The position numbers and the translations under genes were made by a program. Below are positions 32,730 to 45,660 of a stretch of DNA of 64,000 bases, piece by piece. The number at the start of each line of letters is the position of its first letter. The stretch's first letter is position 1. The notes below the pieces were generated by a model. That model ran no database searches, was not told the origin of the DNA, and was given only the letters and a program-made list of their open reading frames with translations. The stretch is from Leucocoprinus leucothites (taxonomy: Eukaryota > Basidiomycota > Agaricomycetes > Agaricales > Agaricaceae). Where the stretch lies: the NCBI GenBank assembly GCA_013368445.1, contig JAACJO010000052.1, forward strand, positions 1 to 64,000, written 5' to 3'.

Positions 32730-34938
32730 AGGAGAACTGTGTATATGAGGTGATCAACTCACATGACAAGGACTGAGTTCCACAAGTTATGTAAGGCATA
32801 TTTGCATTTCTACCACATAATACTACCTTGCTCTTCTTCATAGTGTGCTTTTTCCTAATATCCTGTGGTTTCCAATCTCCTTGTGGCAAAAATAGCCATT
32901 CTTTAGTCTAGATCCACTCAGTTTATGATCTGTCAATTGCACACTGGTTTGTAGTTAGATGCCAAATTTCTAGAACACCTTAATGATATCTAAAAAACAT
33001 ATACCTGATATACCTGATATACTTTGTCAATGCCATTACTTGCAGTTTGGGTTGTTAGGGTCTGTTCAGTGGCCTCAAGGGATAGATTTCAGCTACACAC
33101 TAATGACATATTCAGGACTCTAGCTTTGAGACCAGATGGTCCTGAGCTTGACAGTATTTCACTTCTCAGATGGTGGTAATATCCACTCCAAGTCTCTTGG
33201 AGCTTGTCTCTACAAAATACAGTTACAAAATGACTGGGAAACTGCACCAAATGCAGTCAATTTGAAGCACTGCAAATCCAAAGTCATGCATACTCAAAAC
33301 CAGGGCAACTATATTTGGTGGAATACAGGTTTATCATCTGAGTTGCCATCCCAATATGAATGGCTGTGAAGTTTTTTCAAATGGTTGAATTATAGTTGGG
33401 CACAAATCAAGCTTGAATTGTGCTAATCGTCACAGTTATAGTGCTAACCCCCTTTCACTAACCAAATCTGTACTTCAAGTGCACCAATACCCAAAAGCAT
33501 ACATTATTAGTGTTGCTGACATCTCACTTGGGAGCAGCTCAACTGTATAATATCTGTATCCTGTATCAATGTATTACTGCAATGTGAACACCACAGTAAT
33601 CCAGTGACATTCTGCTTGTATTGTTGATAGCATTGATTTTGTAGTTTTTCATATAATCATGTTTAAAGTCACTCAGTCACACCAACAAACAATCTGACTT
33701 CAATTGAGAGTAACAACAATATATTGCTGTCTTTATAATCAACAAACACACTAAATGCAATATTCTTGGCTATACTGTGCAGGCGCCCCTTACGAGACAC
33801 CCAGGGAAACATTACACAGGCAAAATTCCCAGTGAACCACTGAAGCTCTCGGCTTCAAACTTTGCACACCCATAGACATAGCTTATGCAACGCTGTATGC
33901 AAGCTTTGAAGTAATTCCATGGATGGACTAAGACTATAGAGCACTGCAAATACTGAACTTTTTATCATACTCATCAATTCATGACATCACACTAAGAAAT
34001 GCATCTTTGAAGAGTGATATCTCATGATAGAAAAGTGGTAAATACACAAGTATTATACTGCCAGGAAGCCAGGATTATTTTCTATAAACAGTGCCAATAT
34101 CATATGGATCGGTGATTTCTGCAGTGCACTGCAGATCTAACAGATAGCAGCATGTGATGTCCTTGATTGATCTACCAGAGATTGATCAACCTTTCACCAA
34201 GAAGCCAAATCACAGTCGATTCCTATAAATTTTTGCATGTGCATTATAGTACTGCATCTGATGGGAGTGGAGATTTTTCTAGACTTTATTTTCACAGAAA
34301 CAAGATGGTGTTTAGCTAATAGTTTAACATCTGTGATATTGACCTGCTCTTTTGAGTGTTAATCAGTGAGTGCCTCTCTGGTCGACACAGCTCAGCTACA
34401 CTGTCTATTAGTACAATACATAGAGGAGCACACTTTCTGAAATTTTGAAGGAAATTGGGCAAGGTGAAGAGGAGCTATGAGCCAGCAGAACTAATGGTTA
34501 GTTATCAAGTATTGAATTAATAGAATTCACTAAGTCCGGCCACCCACTACAACTCAGACCACCAGACATCCATCCCAACAGTCCCCTCAAGCCGAAAACC
34601 CTGGAATTTTGGTTGAGATGGGACAAGAGGTTGCTGGCTCAATGAACAATGATGAATTGACAGTGTAGGTGCCCATTCATTGTCAGCTTGCCAAGGTTGC
34701 CGGCCATGTCTCATTTCCCTGTCACTCAGTGATGAATTCTATTTTTGGACTTGATTTTTTGAAATATTCATTACACCCCCAAATCAAGTAGAGAATTTAT
34801 AAGTTTTCGCTTATACACAGAATAGAACCTAGTACACACATTGGCCATATTTTCTAGGCACTATTTGCATTGTAGCATTATTAGGAAGAGGAAAACCCTT
34901 AAGTGTCAGGTTACCCTATCAGGCACAGTATGTACAGT
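32730..34938. other. Unassigned intergenic DNA
   Basis: About 2.2 kb AT-rich sequence without a recognisable gene, RNA or repeat. The longest stretch, 33136-33369 plus, has no domain. Confidence 0.5.
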
Positions 34939-35479
34939 TGTCATGATCTGTGACTGTGACCTCTCTGATTCAATCTCCTACTATTCTTTCAACTTCTGAT
35001 TCCCATGATTTTTATTATTTACTATTTCTATAAATATTTTGCAGCCTGCTTCCGCTCATTATTCTATTCTTTTTCATTTGTGCTCATATTCATTTCCACT
35101 ATTCCATTTCTGTTTGTTCTCTGTCATGTTGCATCTGTCATTGTCTATTTTTCTTTCATTTATCTATTTATTCATTTACTGTTGCATTGTGAGTTTCATG
35201 ATATTTACATGTTATTTGTCTGGTTTCATGTTATCTTAATTATGTCACTACTAGCTTATGTATTACCCATTCTGAATATTGACTAAGATTCCACTCTTAC
35301 TCTCTGTCCAATTATTCCTTCAGTGTTGAATTCCAATCCACACTGCCTGTCATCTTTCTCATAGACAAAATCAGTCAACCTGATATCAGAAGGGTACAGC
35401 ACATACACTGAAGCCAATGACTGATCTTTCCATAACTTTCACGCACTTAGTAAGCGCCGGTAATTCGCAAATCTTGACA
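34939..35479 (+). repeat. Gyp4 5' LTR
   Basis: 541 bp starting TGTCATGATCTG and ending AATCTTGACA, with the same terminal sequences as the Gyp1 LTR family and very T-rich. A gag leader follows. No partner LTR is left because the element is truncated at 38471. Confidence 0.75.
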
Positions 35480-35624
35480 GTATATTCAGAATCCCAACTT
35501 TCAGTATCATTCTCTTAATATGTCTACAACTCTTACTCACCACACTGCTCATACTTGTAGTATTTCTGTCCAGAATCATCCACTTCCCTCTTGATGCACA
35601 CCTTCTACTCCTTGATTTTCAGGT

Positions 35625-36570
35625 CCACCTCAAAATGGGCATGAAGCTTCACATAGGACTATTCATAAGTCTGAAGAGGATGAACCCCAGCCTGAGCACA
35701 ACCAGGTCAGTGTTGACCACAATGAAGACCAAGAGGAAGAAGAGGAGAATAATGCACAAGAACCAGAGGGCAATACCCAAATTTTTGAACCTGAAGATTT
35801 GGGTCAGGATGATGAACATTTGGATAATGATGGTGCTGATGCAGGAGGTGGAGATGGCAATGGAGGTCCTCCTGATGATGATCCTGATGATGAAGGTGAC
35901 CCAGAGGATGAGCCTGACAAGCCTTCTCATTGCTGCCATTGTCAAAACCCAGACCCTGAGAAATGATTCCTAAATATTATGGATCATTTTGCAACTAACT
36001 TAAAAAACTGCAACCACACTCCCCAGCCTGTTGTTAAAACAGAATGCATTCAGGCTAAAGAGCCCAACACATTTGATGGCTCCAAGCCTCAGAAACTAGA
36101 CAAGTTTCTCTTTCGATGCCACTTATATTTAAATACTAATCCATCACAATTCACTACAGAATGTGTGAAGGTTAGCTTTACGATGACCTTTCTCAAGGGA
36201 CCCACTCAGCAGCACTTTCAAACAGCTCTTCAAGTGGAATACAATTGGGACGTCATTTCCTGGTTTCAGGATTTCCAATTATTTGTGGACAAGTTGCATG
36301 AGAATTTTGGGGCTCTTGATCACAAGGCAGAAGCAGCAGAGGAGTTGGAGCACCTTTGCATGGGTCATAACTGGACTATAACCAAGTATAATGTTGAGTT
36401 CTCATAACTTGCTAGTATCTTGGGATGGCCTGACAATGTCTTAGTTTACCACTACTATTGAGGCCTTCCAGATCGCATTTCCAACATCATTTCCAGCTCT
36501 CCTACTGGCAAACCCTCTTCCCTTGCTGCTATGCAAGGATACTTCACAACCTTTGGGCTCTCAATCTGAG
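35625..36570 (+). pseudogene. Gyp4 gag
   Basis: An acidic N-terminal leader (EPEDLGQDDEHLDNDGADAG) with CCHCQNPDPEK is followed by a stop. The gag core then reads EPNTFDGSKPQKLDKFLFRC, VSFTMTFLKGPTQQHFQTAL and AAEELEHLCMGHNWTITKYN. An in-frame TAA ends the clean stretch at about 36405, and homology continues (YHYY, stop, GLPDRISNII). It is related to the Gyp1 gag. Confidence 0.82.
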
Positions 36571-36739
36571 AGTTCGAAAAAATAGCAAGCAATCCTCAGA
36601 ACTCTGCACAGGCTGAGGATCATGTTGAACTCTCCTGTGCTTCAGAAAGTATTCGACTCAATACACCCACTCTTTCCAATCAGAACTCTCTTCATATTTC
36701 ACTTACTTCTTCTTTGCTTTTGGACAAATCTTCTTCACT

Positions 36740-38471
36740 CCCTATTTCACTTACTGCACTCATTGATAGTGGTTCTACTCATTGCTTCATAAACAATTTG
36801 CTTATTCGTAAATATTATGTACCTACTATTCTGATTCCTCCCATAGAGTTGTGATTGTTTGATGGTTCATCTAATTCATTCATTTCAGAGACTGCGAAAA
36901 TCCCTATCTCATTTCCAACTGGTGAATGTATAAATCTGGACTTCTATGTCACTCAGCTTGATCTGTCTTGCTCTGTGGTTCTTGGACATAATTGGCTTGC
37001 CCACTACAATCTGTTGATTGATTGGGTTTCAGGCCAAATCACTTTCTGATCTACTCTGCAATCAGATCTTGCTGCTCCTTCTGTCTGCAGGCCTATCTCT
37101 ACTGAATCACTGGCTTCTGATACAATCTCACCAGTTCCTGATTCTTCTTCTTGACCTGATGTTTGACTGATTGGCATGGTTGCATTTGTGTGTGTCTGTT
37201 GTCAACCTGGCTCTATGCATTTTGGTCTGGATCTCCAGCACTCATCTGTGGCTGGAGCTGCTTCTTCTTCACAGGATCCCATCAACCTTTCTAACATTCC
37301 TTTGGAATATCACAAATTCATGGGTGTTTTCAGCAAATCCCATGCTAACACTCTTCCACCTCACCAACCTTATGACTTGCATATTAATCTCAAGGAAGGT
37401 ACTTCTCCTCCTATTGGAATGATTTATTCGCTTTCACAGGTTGAGCTTGCTGCACTCTGGGAATTCATTGATGAAAATTTTTCCATTGGCTTTATTCAAC
37501 CTTCTAATTCTCCTCATGGTGCTCCTGTTCTCTTCGTCAAAAAGAAAGATGGCTCTCTTCAACTCTGTGTTGATTTCCATGGTCTTAACCGGATCACTAG
37601 GAAAGATCACTACCCACTACCGCTCATTTCTGACTTGCTGGACTCTCTGCAAAAGGCTGGTATCTATACCAAGATTGATCTCTGACATGCTTGTCATTTG
37701 GTTTGTATTGCTGAAGGTGATGAGTGGAAAACTGCATTCTGCACTCACTATGGTTCATTCAAGTGGCTTGTAATGCCTTTTGGTCTCACCAATGCTCCTG
37801 CTACCTTCCAGCAATTCATGAATGACATTTTCAAGGATCTTCTTGATACATACATAACTGTTTATCTTGACGATATTCTCATATATTCAGAGGACATTCA
37901 TTTGCATTGCAAACACATTCGTGAAGTCCTTAAAAGGTTGTGCCAAAACAGCTTTTATGCTCATGCTGATAAATGCAAGTTCCATACTGACATAGTTGAA
38001 TACCTTGGCTATATTCTTTCTCCAGATGGTCTGAAAATGTCAGAAGAAAAGGTAAAAACTATCCAGAACTGGCCTGAACCAAAGAAGGTCAAGGACATAC
38101 AATCCTTCCTTGGTTTTATGAACTTCTATTGTCATTTCATTTATGGTTATTCCAATATTGTTGTACCACTAACTTGCCTCACATGAAAACACATACAGTG
38201 GGACTTCAATGAAAAAGCTCATAAGGCTTTTAACTCCCTCAAGGAGGCCTTTACATATGCACCAGTTCTTACCCATTGGATTCCCAATACACAAATTATT
38301 GTGGAAACTGATGCCTCTGACTATGCCCTGGCAGCTATACTCTCTATCATTGCTCCAGATGGAGATATTCACCCTATCACTTTCCATTCCCATATATTTT
38401 CCACATCCAAGCTTAACTACAACACCCATGACAAGGAACTGCTTGCAATTTTTGAAGCATTCCAAATCTGG
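36740..38471 (+). pseudogene. Gyp4 protease, reverse transcriptase and RNase H
   Basis: Protease motif ISLTALIDSGSTHCFINN with a later [71 protein letters not shown] and the intact catalytic YLDD of ITVYLDDILIYSED. RNase H: IIVETDASDYALAAILS. Stops occur at 37683 and 38184 and at several other places. The reading breaks off at 38471 inside RNase H (LLAIFEAFQIW), where LTR-like sequence starts. Integrase is absent. Confidence 0.9.
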
Positions 38472-40496
38472 TGCTGAAGAGGCAGAAACATAGATAGTGG
38501 ACTAAAGTGAAATTTATATATAACACCACACACAACCACTAAAATACGTTGCTACACACTTCACAAGTTCATGGGGAGTATTACACAAGAGGAGAACATC
38601 CTCAATAGAAGAACCAATGAAATAACACAAGGGGTATTAAGAGATTGGGGTCAAGATGAGAAGAGAATAGAGTTAATATGGAGAAAGTTTTGTAGCTATT
38701 GACAAGACAATGCTGCTCAAGAATAACTAGTTGATCCAATGGCATTGCAATCCACCTTCTATAGGTCCTTAAGAATGAAATGCTTTGATATTGCGATGTA
38801 TGAGCTTGCTACTCAACACCTGTATCTGACAGCTCTATAGAATGCACCAGAATTGTACTCAACAGGTTCTGTGACCGTTGATATGTAGTTGATACACTCA
38901 ATAGTGATCTTTGCAATCAAACTTCACTCCCAATGTATAGGAATCTTGTAGAATAAGCTCGATTATATTGCTTTTGACTTGCTACTAGGCAAAGACCAAA
39001 GAGAAGACCACTTAATTGCATTCAAGAACATTAGATTATTGCTTTACATGACCTTCCAAGTGTAGCTACAGTAGGTGGGGTTCTCTTGCTGCACCATACA
39101 CTCACAAGGCCTTTTTATATTGTTAGGAATGTCTAGAAAAGGAATACAACTTGGTAAATACAAACATCTAACCTGAATACATTGTCCAATAGGAAAAATA
39201 GAGGAAATATTGTCTGTTCACATGCTCTAGATAGGGATCTTGTACCTAGTATGATTATAATGAAGTCATCATTATGGTGTTTGTTAGAGTGACACTGGCC
39301 CGGTCCTAAGCTAGCATGATAAGTATCAACTTGATCTTATCAAAGGGGACTCCTTCTTAGTAAGTGACAAAGTCATTTACAAAGTCAGAGTTATAATACA
39401 GCAATTATAAGAGTAAAGACTTTAGTAATTGAGATCTTAGAGCTTAAGTTCAATTCGACTTTGTATAGATAAAGGCTTGTATTGAGTCTCCACCTAACCA
39501 AGTAGAAACAATGTTTCTCCTTGGTAGATATCGATGGCTTATATATGATACAAGTCTGTATCTATTATTAACTAGGGTCAAGGGCTTCTAATGAAAAAAG
39601 AGAAGCATACAGCTTCCTTAACACTAATTAAGCTATATAAGACACAATCTGTCAAAGAAGCTTTAGAAGTTCTTCTAAAGAAGTTCTTCTTTGATTATCT
39701 GACTAAATCACAAGATAGTCCAAATATAGTGCAGCTATATTTAATAATCACATGTCATCAAAAGGTAAACAAAGCCAAACAAGTCATAACAAGTTATAAT
39801 GAGATAAAGTAAATGAGTCAAAATAAAACAGGAAAATACAAGAACAAATAAGTGGAAAACATAATTGCAATATTACTTAAGTAAAGTTAATATTGACTTT
39901 ATATTGTATAGGAAACAAATGCTAGATATAATCAATATACATAACAGTGTTTCTTTGGTTGGGTATTATCCTGATAGACTGCCACTATGTTGCCATGACT
40001 TATTATTACATACTCTATAGGCTTATGGGGTCTGGTGACAGTATCAACAATGTTCCAGAGCAATCGCTATGTTGTGCTGACAGATATTGACAGAGTAATT
40101 CTTGGAAGGGTTGATTACTATTATATCAGCAAGGCTTGTGGTCTCTTCAAGAGTCTATTGTAGGCTTATTAATGTAGTTATGCTCTTCAATAGCTATCCT
40201 GCTAATGATGGTAGTGAAGGTTAAAACTCTGTTTGCAAGGACCTCACAGCTTGGTCACTACTCCTCTATATTGAACACAAGGAGTCAAGATCATAGTTGA
40301 TCATAGGATATGTTCACTATTGCAACTGCCAAATAGTGAAACCATTCCATAGTCACTAATCCTCAAGACATCAATAGCACTGTAGCTACAGTTTTCACTT
40401 CCTTGCTACAGCTGTACTGGTTGCAAGGGAGGTCTCTCAATAGTCTTATACAGTATCTAGTAGCTTTGAGATGACCTTTTTGGATGGTATAGAACA
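38472..40496 (-). repeat. Diverged LTR-B-like solo LTR carrying a nested LTR
   Basis: Starts TGCTGAAGAGGCAGAAA, like the inverted LTR-B start (TGAAGAGGCAGAAA), and seems to end GGTATAGAACA. Without the nested Gyp3 LTR its length is about 1350 bp, close to LTR-B's 1364. I see no target duplication. It joins a truncated Gyp4 to a truncated copia element, so recombination probably occurred here. The right boundary is approximate. Confidence 0.55.
39282..39946 (-). repeat. Old solo LTR of the Gyp3 family, GTGTT duplication
   Basis: Inverted copy of the Gyp3 LTR, flanked by perfect GTGTT (39277-39281 and 39947-39951). Alignable throughout. Most differences from the young LTR are CpG to TpG or CpA. 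The antisense frame at 39591-39812 persists (SLTLIKLYKTQSVKEALEVL). Confidence 0.92.
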
Positions 40497-40503
40497 TCAA
40501 AAT

Positions 40504-42340
40504 ATATGTTTATAGGTTTATACGGACATTGGCCATATCAGCGATGTGAGGATGTCCTTGTCCTCTTGCAGGTATGGCTTTATTGGCCTCTCCAACTGAA
40601 TATCATACTACTCCTGGTTATCATAGGAATTTTCCAGGTCATGATTTATCAAAGGCACTGGAATCTTGCCATGAAATACTTCTTCATCCCAATGATTCTT
40701 TATGGAAGGCAGCCATGCAACGTGAATGGGACAGCCTTAACAAGATGGGTGCTTTTACACCTTGTGTATTGCCAACTGGTTGTAAAGGGTTCACTGGGTC
40801 TATGCTAATAAGCATGATCTGAAGGGTCTACCTAAGGTTGGTGAGAAAAAGAGACACCTTGTTGCTAAAGGATACAGCCAATGGCCAGGGGATTTTGGTG
40901 AAACATATGCACCAGTTGCGAAGATGGTGTCCATTCATGTCACTCTGACCCTTGCTGCAGTTTGGGATCTGGAGCTTTTCAACTGGGATTGTAAAACTGC
41001 TTTCCTACATGCAAAGCTTCAATAAGACATCCATATTTGCCAAATTCCTGGTTTTCCTCTCAACAATCCAAAGTTGGTCCTTCATCTAAACTTTGCACTC
41101 TATGGTCTATGCCAGGCAGCATATGAGTTTTACCAGTTACTGCTTAGTGTCATGCTTTCCATTGGTCTGGTGCATTGTAAAGTCAACCACACCTTTTTCA
41201 TTGGAATCTGGGATAAACCACCTGATCCCTCCATCCCAATGCCAGGAGATGGCTCACTGCTTTGCCTTTTCATCCCAGTTCATGTTGGTGACAGACTCAC
41301 AGCAGCTACCAATATTAAGCTATACAACTGGTTCCTGGGTTGTCTTCATATGTGATTGACAATTGTTGACATGGGACCTACTCAACTTTTTCTGGGTTGT
41401 TGGATTATTCAGAATTGCCCTGAGCTGCTTATCTGGTTGTCTCAGGAGAACTTTGTCCTGGATCTCCTTGAGGATTGGAATCTTCTTGATGCAACTCCTC
41501 AATCATATCCTATAACCACACAGTTATTGGGCTTGACTCCTGCACCACCCCCCAATTCTTGCCCAGATATCACCAATGAATATCTTCAGGTTCACTATCA
41601 GTCCATTGTGGGCAGTTTGCTTTACCTAGCAGTATGTACTCATCCTGACATTGTGTATATAGTTATGTCCCTTGGTCAACACAATGTGAATCCTACACAG
41701 ACTCACTTACTTGCAGCAAAAAATGTCTTGTGCTACCTCTCTGGCACCTGTCATTTGGCTCTTACTTTTGGTTAAGATTCATCACAGTTTGACCATCCTT
41801 TGCATGGATACATTCAGAATGCTGGGTTCTCTAATGCTGATTGGGCATTGGATTCCCATGATCAGAAGAGTATTTCAGAGTATTGTTTTTTCTTGTTTGG
41901 TTGTCTCGTATCCTGGTCCTCTGTCAAGCAGAAAGCAGTGGCACTGTGTTCAACTGGAGCTGGGTATTATGCACTCATGCATTGTGTCAAGGAGGCTCTT
42001 TGGATTTGAATGCTGTTTGTCCTGCTTGGCATTAACATCCTGGACACATGTCCTGGTCTCTGCAACAATCAATTGGTCTTGTCACTTGTGAGCTCTGATG
42101 CCATCACTGTTCACATGAAGCACATTGATGTTCAACATTGTTTCCTTAGGGACTATATTGGGAAAACACTTTCAGCATCCTGAGTGCCTACCAAGAATAT
42201 ACCTCATGAAACCATTGATAGGCAAAGCATTTATCAATCATAGGAAAACACTGGGTCTTACTATACCAAACTCTTCTTCACTTGGTTCTTAACACTTGGT
42301 TCTTAGTTTGCCTCATCACTATCCTGTCCTGTGGGGGTGT
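40504..42340 (+). pseudogene. Ty1/copia remnant: reverse transcriptase and RNase H
   Basis: Copia RT landmarks in broken frames: DSLWKAAMQREWDSLNKMGA, GETYAPVAKMVSIHVTLTLA, WDCKTAFLHAKL, FALYGLCQAAYEFYQL. The YVDD region is degraded. Then comes the RT-RNase H connection with GSLLYLAVCTHPDIVY, HLLAAKNVLCYLSGTCHLAL, NADWALDSHDQKSISEY, CLVSWSSVKQKAVALCSTGA and KHIDVQHCFLRDYI. The order is typical of copia pol C-termini. Protease, integrase and gag are not seen. A G-rich tract and TGTAGAACATAG near 42340 may mark the 3' LTR start. Frameshifts and stops make it inactive. Confidence 0.88.
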
Positions 42341-43046
42341 GTAGAACATAGTTCTCTATCATTCATGACAGTCTCATGACACCACCTATCATATCTAATA
42401 TCAGATAACATATATATACAAGTGTTTACTTATATGCATCCTCAGCAGGTTATCATTCTCTTACCCTGAGGACTTTCATACTCATAGAGTACTTTCTACA
42501 ACCATCCATTTCATCCATGCCAAGGGGCAAAGCTCCATTATTTGTCTAGTAACTGAAAATGTCTGGCAAAATCTTCGACTTGAATATATGGGCCTGTGAT
42601 TGTGTTGTGTGCTGTAATCAGTATTTCTCTCTGAATTTGTTTAAAACCATCCATTCTTCAGGATTTTACATGTAGTCTGCTTGTGGTTTCAATGTTTTGG
42701 CTGCAGCATTCACAATGGTGAGTGGAAACAGGTGAATATTAACATGAGGTGATAATATGGTTGCACACTGGAAATTGTTGCATGAGCCTATGTTCACACA
42801 ACACATGTTACAAGGTAGGTGATGAAGGACACCTAACAATAGCTATTGATGGTTTCATTAATCTCAACATTCATCCACTACTTCATTTCCATGGCTCAGA
42901 CCAAGGAACACCAAATGTTCTCAAAGAAGCAAAAGCAAGCAACAAACAACATGTTGATCAAAGACAATGATGATGCCATTGACATTGTGACATTTGCCAC
43001 TGTTTCAAAAGAGGCATGACAAGGAACAGTAATTCAACATATAGAG
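42341..43046. other. Possible copia 3' LTR and unassigned DNA
   Basis: The sequence after GTGGGGGTG at about 42331-42339 begins TG and contains ATATATATACAAG, as an LTR promoter region might. No second copy in the window confirms it. The rest holds no recognised gene. Confidence 0.3.
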
Positions 43047-44320
43047 GTGCCACTGAGACCCATAGTGGGTCTTCTATCAAATGTACCACCTGAGTCATGC
43101 ACAATAGTACCATTAGAGGATAGAGATAATGTACAAACCATTGATAACATTGAAGAAGAACAGGAGGATGATGAGGTATTGGGCACTAATAAGGAAAGTG
43201 GTCATTTTGGGAGCCTCATGAACATCACTGAATATGACTGAAGCAACAAATGTGGATGGAAGAGTTTTGTTGGAGATTGGATAACTTGTTGCAAGCTCTC
43301 CTTGCAAGAGAGGCATTGCCAAATTCCACTGCCTGTGAGCATTTCCTGAATGCTAGATATGCTATATGGCAATGCTGTAATTGTACACTACCAGAGCTGC
43401 TGTGCTGGAGGTGCATGAGAGAATGCCATTGTCAAAATGCACTTCATAATGTTGAGTACTGGACTGGCACTCACTTTCAATCAGCATTGCTTTGGGAGGT
43501 GGGTACATATATCATGGCCCAGCATTGGAGTGGAGTGGGAGCACCAGGCTGCCTTTTGAGTGAAATCACAATCCTAGAACAGCTACATGTTGTGAAGGAC
43601 AGTGAGGAACAGAACTATCTGGAAAGGTGCATCACAATGGGCAATTGGGCCTATGTGCCAGATGGGGCCAAACAGCCAGCAAAGCAACCAGATGGGCTGG
43701 GTGGCAACCCAGCTTCAGAAGGTACAGAAGAAAAAAGGATTGATGAAGATTATCTGATGGAAGAGCATACAGAAATTGGTGTTCAAGGCCAGGTTCCATG
43801 GCATGATCCATTCAACAATCAATATGTCCAAATTGTGAACATTAATGGTATTCACCATTGTGTGGTTGTGACATGATCCTGCCAGAGTGCCAAAGATGTC
43901 CATGCCAACCTCATGTATTCAAGACTCATTCCAACAATGTTCAATCGATATTGTACAATATTTATAACTGCAGTTCTAGATGACTACAGAATGTCAAATC
44001 TGGAATGTAAGGCATCATCATATCAGTATTTTCAAAAGCTCAGGTGCATAACTTTGCTGGAGGCACCCAAAAAAATACCAAACCTTTACCAAGAACTCCT
44101 CTGCATGGCAAGGCTATAGCATTGGTTGAAGAAGCTAAAATGGAGTGGTCATGGTCTTGAATCAGTAAAATCCCAGGAGCTTTGCTCATGGGGAGCTGGC
44201 AAACTTTTGCAATAGGCTCACCTAATAATATAGATAAGTTTATATTTTTTGTACCCAAATTCTTCTCATACCAGTTTTTATCTCCTTTCCACTGTATAGG
44301 CAACTTTATCCCTGGCTGTG
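43047..44320 (+). pseudogene. KDZ transposase N-terminal region (CxC2-like), degraded
   Basis: Cysteine-rich segment IWQCCNCTLPELLCWRCMRE, then CHCQNALHNVEYWTGTHFQ, matches the CxC2-like cluster of KDZ transposases (C-C-C-C, H...W-x-G). After an in-frame TGA at 43874 the same frame continues with the next KDZ block: SRLIPTMFNRYCTIFITAVL, NLECKASSYQYFQKLR, IPNLYQELLCMARL, then HWLKKLKWSGHG. An acidic N-terminal block lies at 43047-43241. The catalytic part is missing, because an LTR-A starts at 44322. KDZ elements are cut-and-paste DNA transposons abundant in mushrooms. The family is assigned from remembered motif order. Confidence 0.72.
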
Positions 44321-44321
44321 G

Positions 44322-45660
44322 TGTAGAGGCTCATTGATGTATGGATATAATGTCAAGTAGAGCACTAGCTAGGTAGCTAGAATGTAACCTCAAATGAATT
44401 TGAGGTGAAGTATGAGAAATAGATGAGGATTTATGTAGCTACTGCTGAATAATGCAAAATGTGCAATGAAACTAAATGCTGTTTTATTTACTTTGGGAAA
44501 TCCTCAAACACTGTGCTAGGATCCTGACTAAGTGCACAGTTTGTGATGCTTAGCTGACTTATATAACTGAGATCTTTTATCCTAAGGCTGTCTCTGTTTC
44601 TCTCTAAGGTCAACTGGACCTTGTCTATAATCACCCACTCAGTCACACACTGGTGCTGGTGCAGTCGATATGCCTTAACTACAAGCCTTCTTAGCTTGGT
44701 AGCTACTTTTCTGTGACACTAGGTTGAACTCAAGACATCTTAGAATATTTCTTAGATTAACTAGTAGAAGTCTTTCCTGTTTAGAATTCTCTTAAAAGGT
44801 TGATCACTTATTCACTCGAAAATGCTTAGTTTGTGGTCTGCACACCCTATAGCACTATGGAGGTGTAGGATTCCTTTTCTATCTACATGCTGTCAGGCCC
44901 TTTTTATATTATTTGAGAGATACAAAAATAGACGAAATATTCTAGAAAGGAATAGGTATGACTTGAAGTTGACTAATAGAAAATGACTAAATTGTCCTGG
45001 ATTCAGCTGGGTATACTTTTACAATGCAACACTGACTGGTAGGTCTGTTCAATCACTAGATTGTCGTGTGGGTAGTGGAGTAGCTACCATGCGAGTTTCT
45101 TTCATTAAGCTTTTATTAATCATGGATAATCATTTCAGCTGTGATATTTTCTTTACCTGAGGACCTCTGCCACATCAATGCAGCCATCAGTTTGCTTGGC
45201 CAGTATAGTTGGATGACTGAGCCATGCGGAAATGATGTAGCCAAGCAGTGGGATAGCTAGGTTCTTGTCTTGTACATGTGGAAAACGCAGATCATTGTCT
45301 GTTAACTGGTCCATTGATTCTTCTGATCTGGTTCTAGGCCCTGGTCCTTATTTTTAGATCATTTGGATCATTCTCGATGTGAAGGTTTCCCTCAAATCCC
45401 AAAGCAGTAATTTGGTGATGTGGTGTCCTGAAGTCAAGGGTTCAAATCTCCAGAATGGTTCACGACAGTAGACAGCTATACTAGATTACCAGTCTCGCCT
45501 GCTGTATTGGTTAACCATATTACTTCTTAGTAAGTAGCTTTGTAGCTATACTGCTAATGCACTATAGGGCTCTTAGGCATAGCATTATTCTTTCATAATA
45601 CTAAGTGTGAAATCGCGAAAATATTAGTAATTCCTGTTTATTTTCGGTTTTTGCATCACA
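44322..45660 (+). repeat. LTR-A copy 1 (1339 bp)
   Basis: TGTAGAGGCTCATTG to TTGCATCACA, matching the nested copies at 55099-57742. On the right it interrupts LTR-B sequence just before TCATGTGGGACAG. On the left it abuts the KDZ remnant with no matching TCAT, so one flank was lost by deletion or recombination. Confidence 0.88.

Noticed and set aside
35005..35286. Phe/Ile/Leu-rich open frame resembling a membrane protein
   Set aside because: It lies within the T-rich Gyp4 LTR and has no conserved motif.
45420..45460. tRNA-like B box (GGTTCAAATC) within LTR-A copies, suggesting a SINE
   Set aside because: No credible A box or cloverleaf could be drawn. The repeat has TG...CA ends and 4-bp duplications typical of LTRs.
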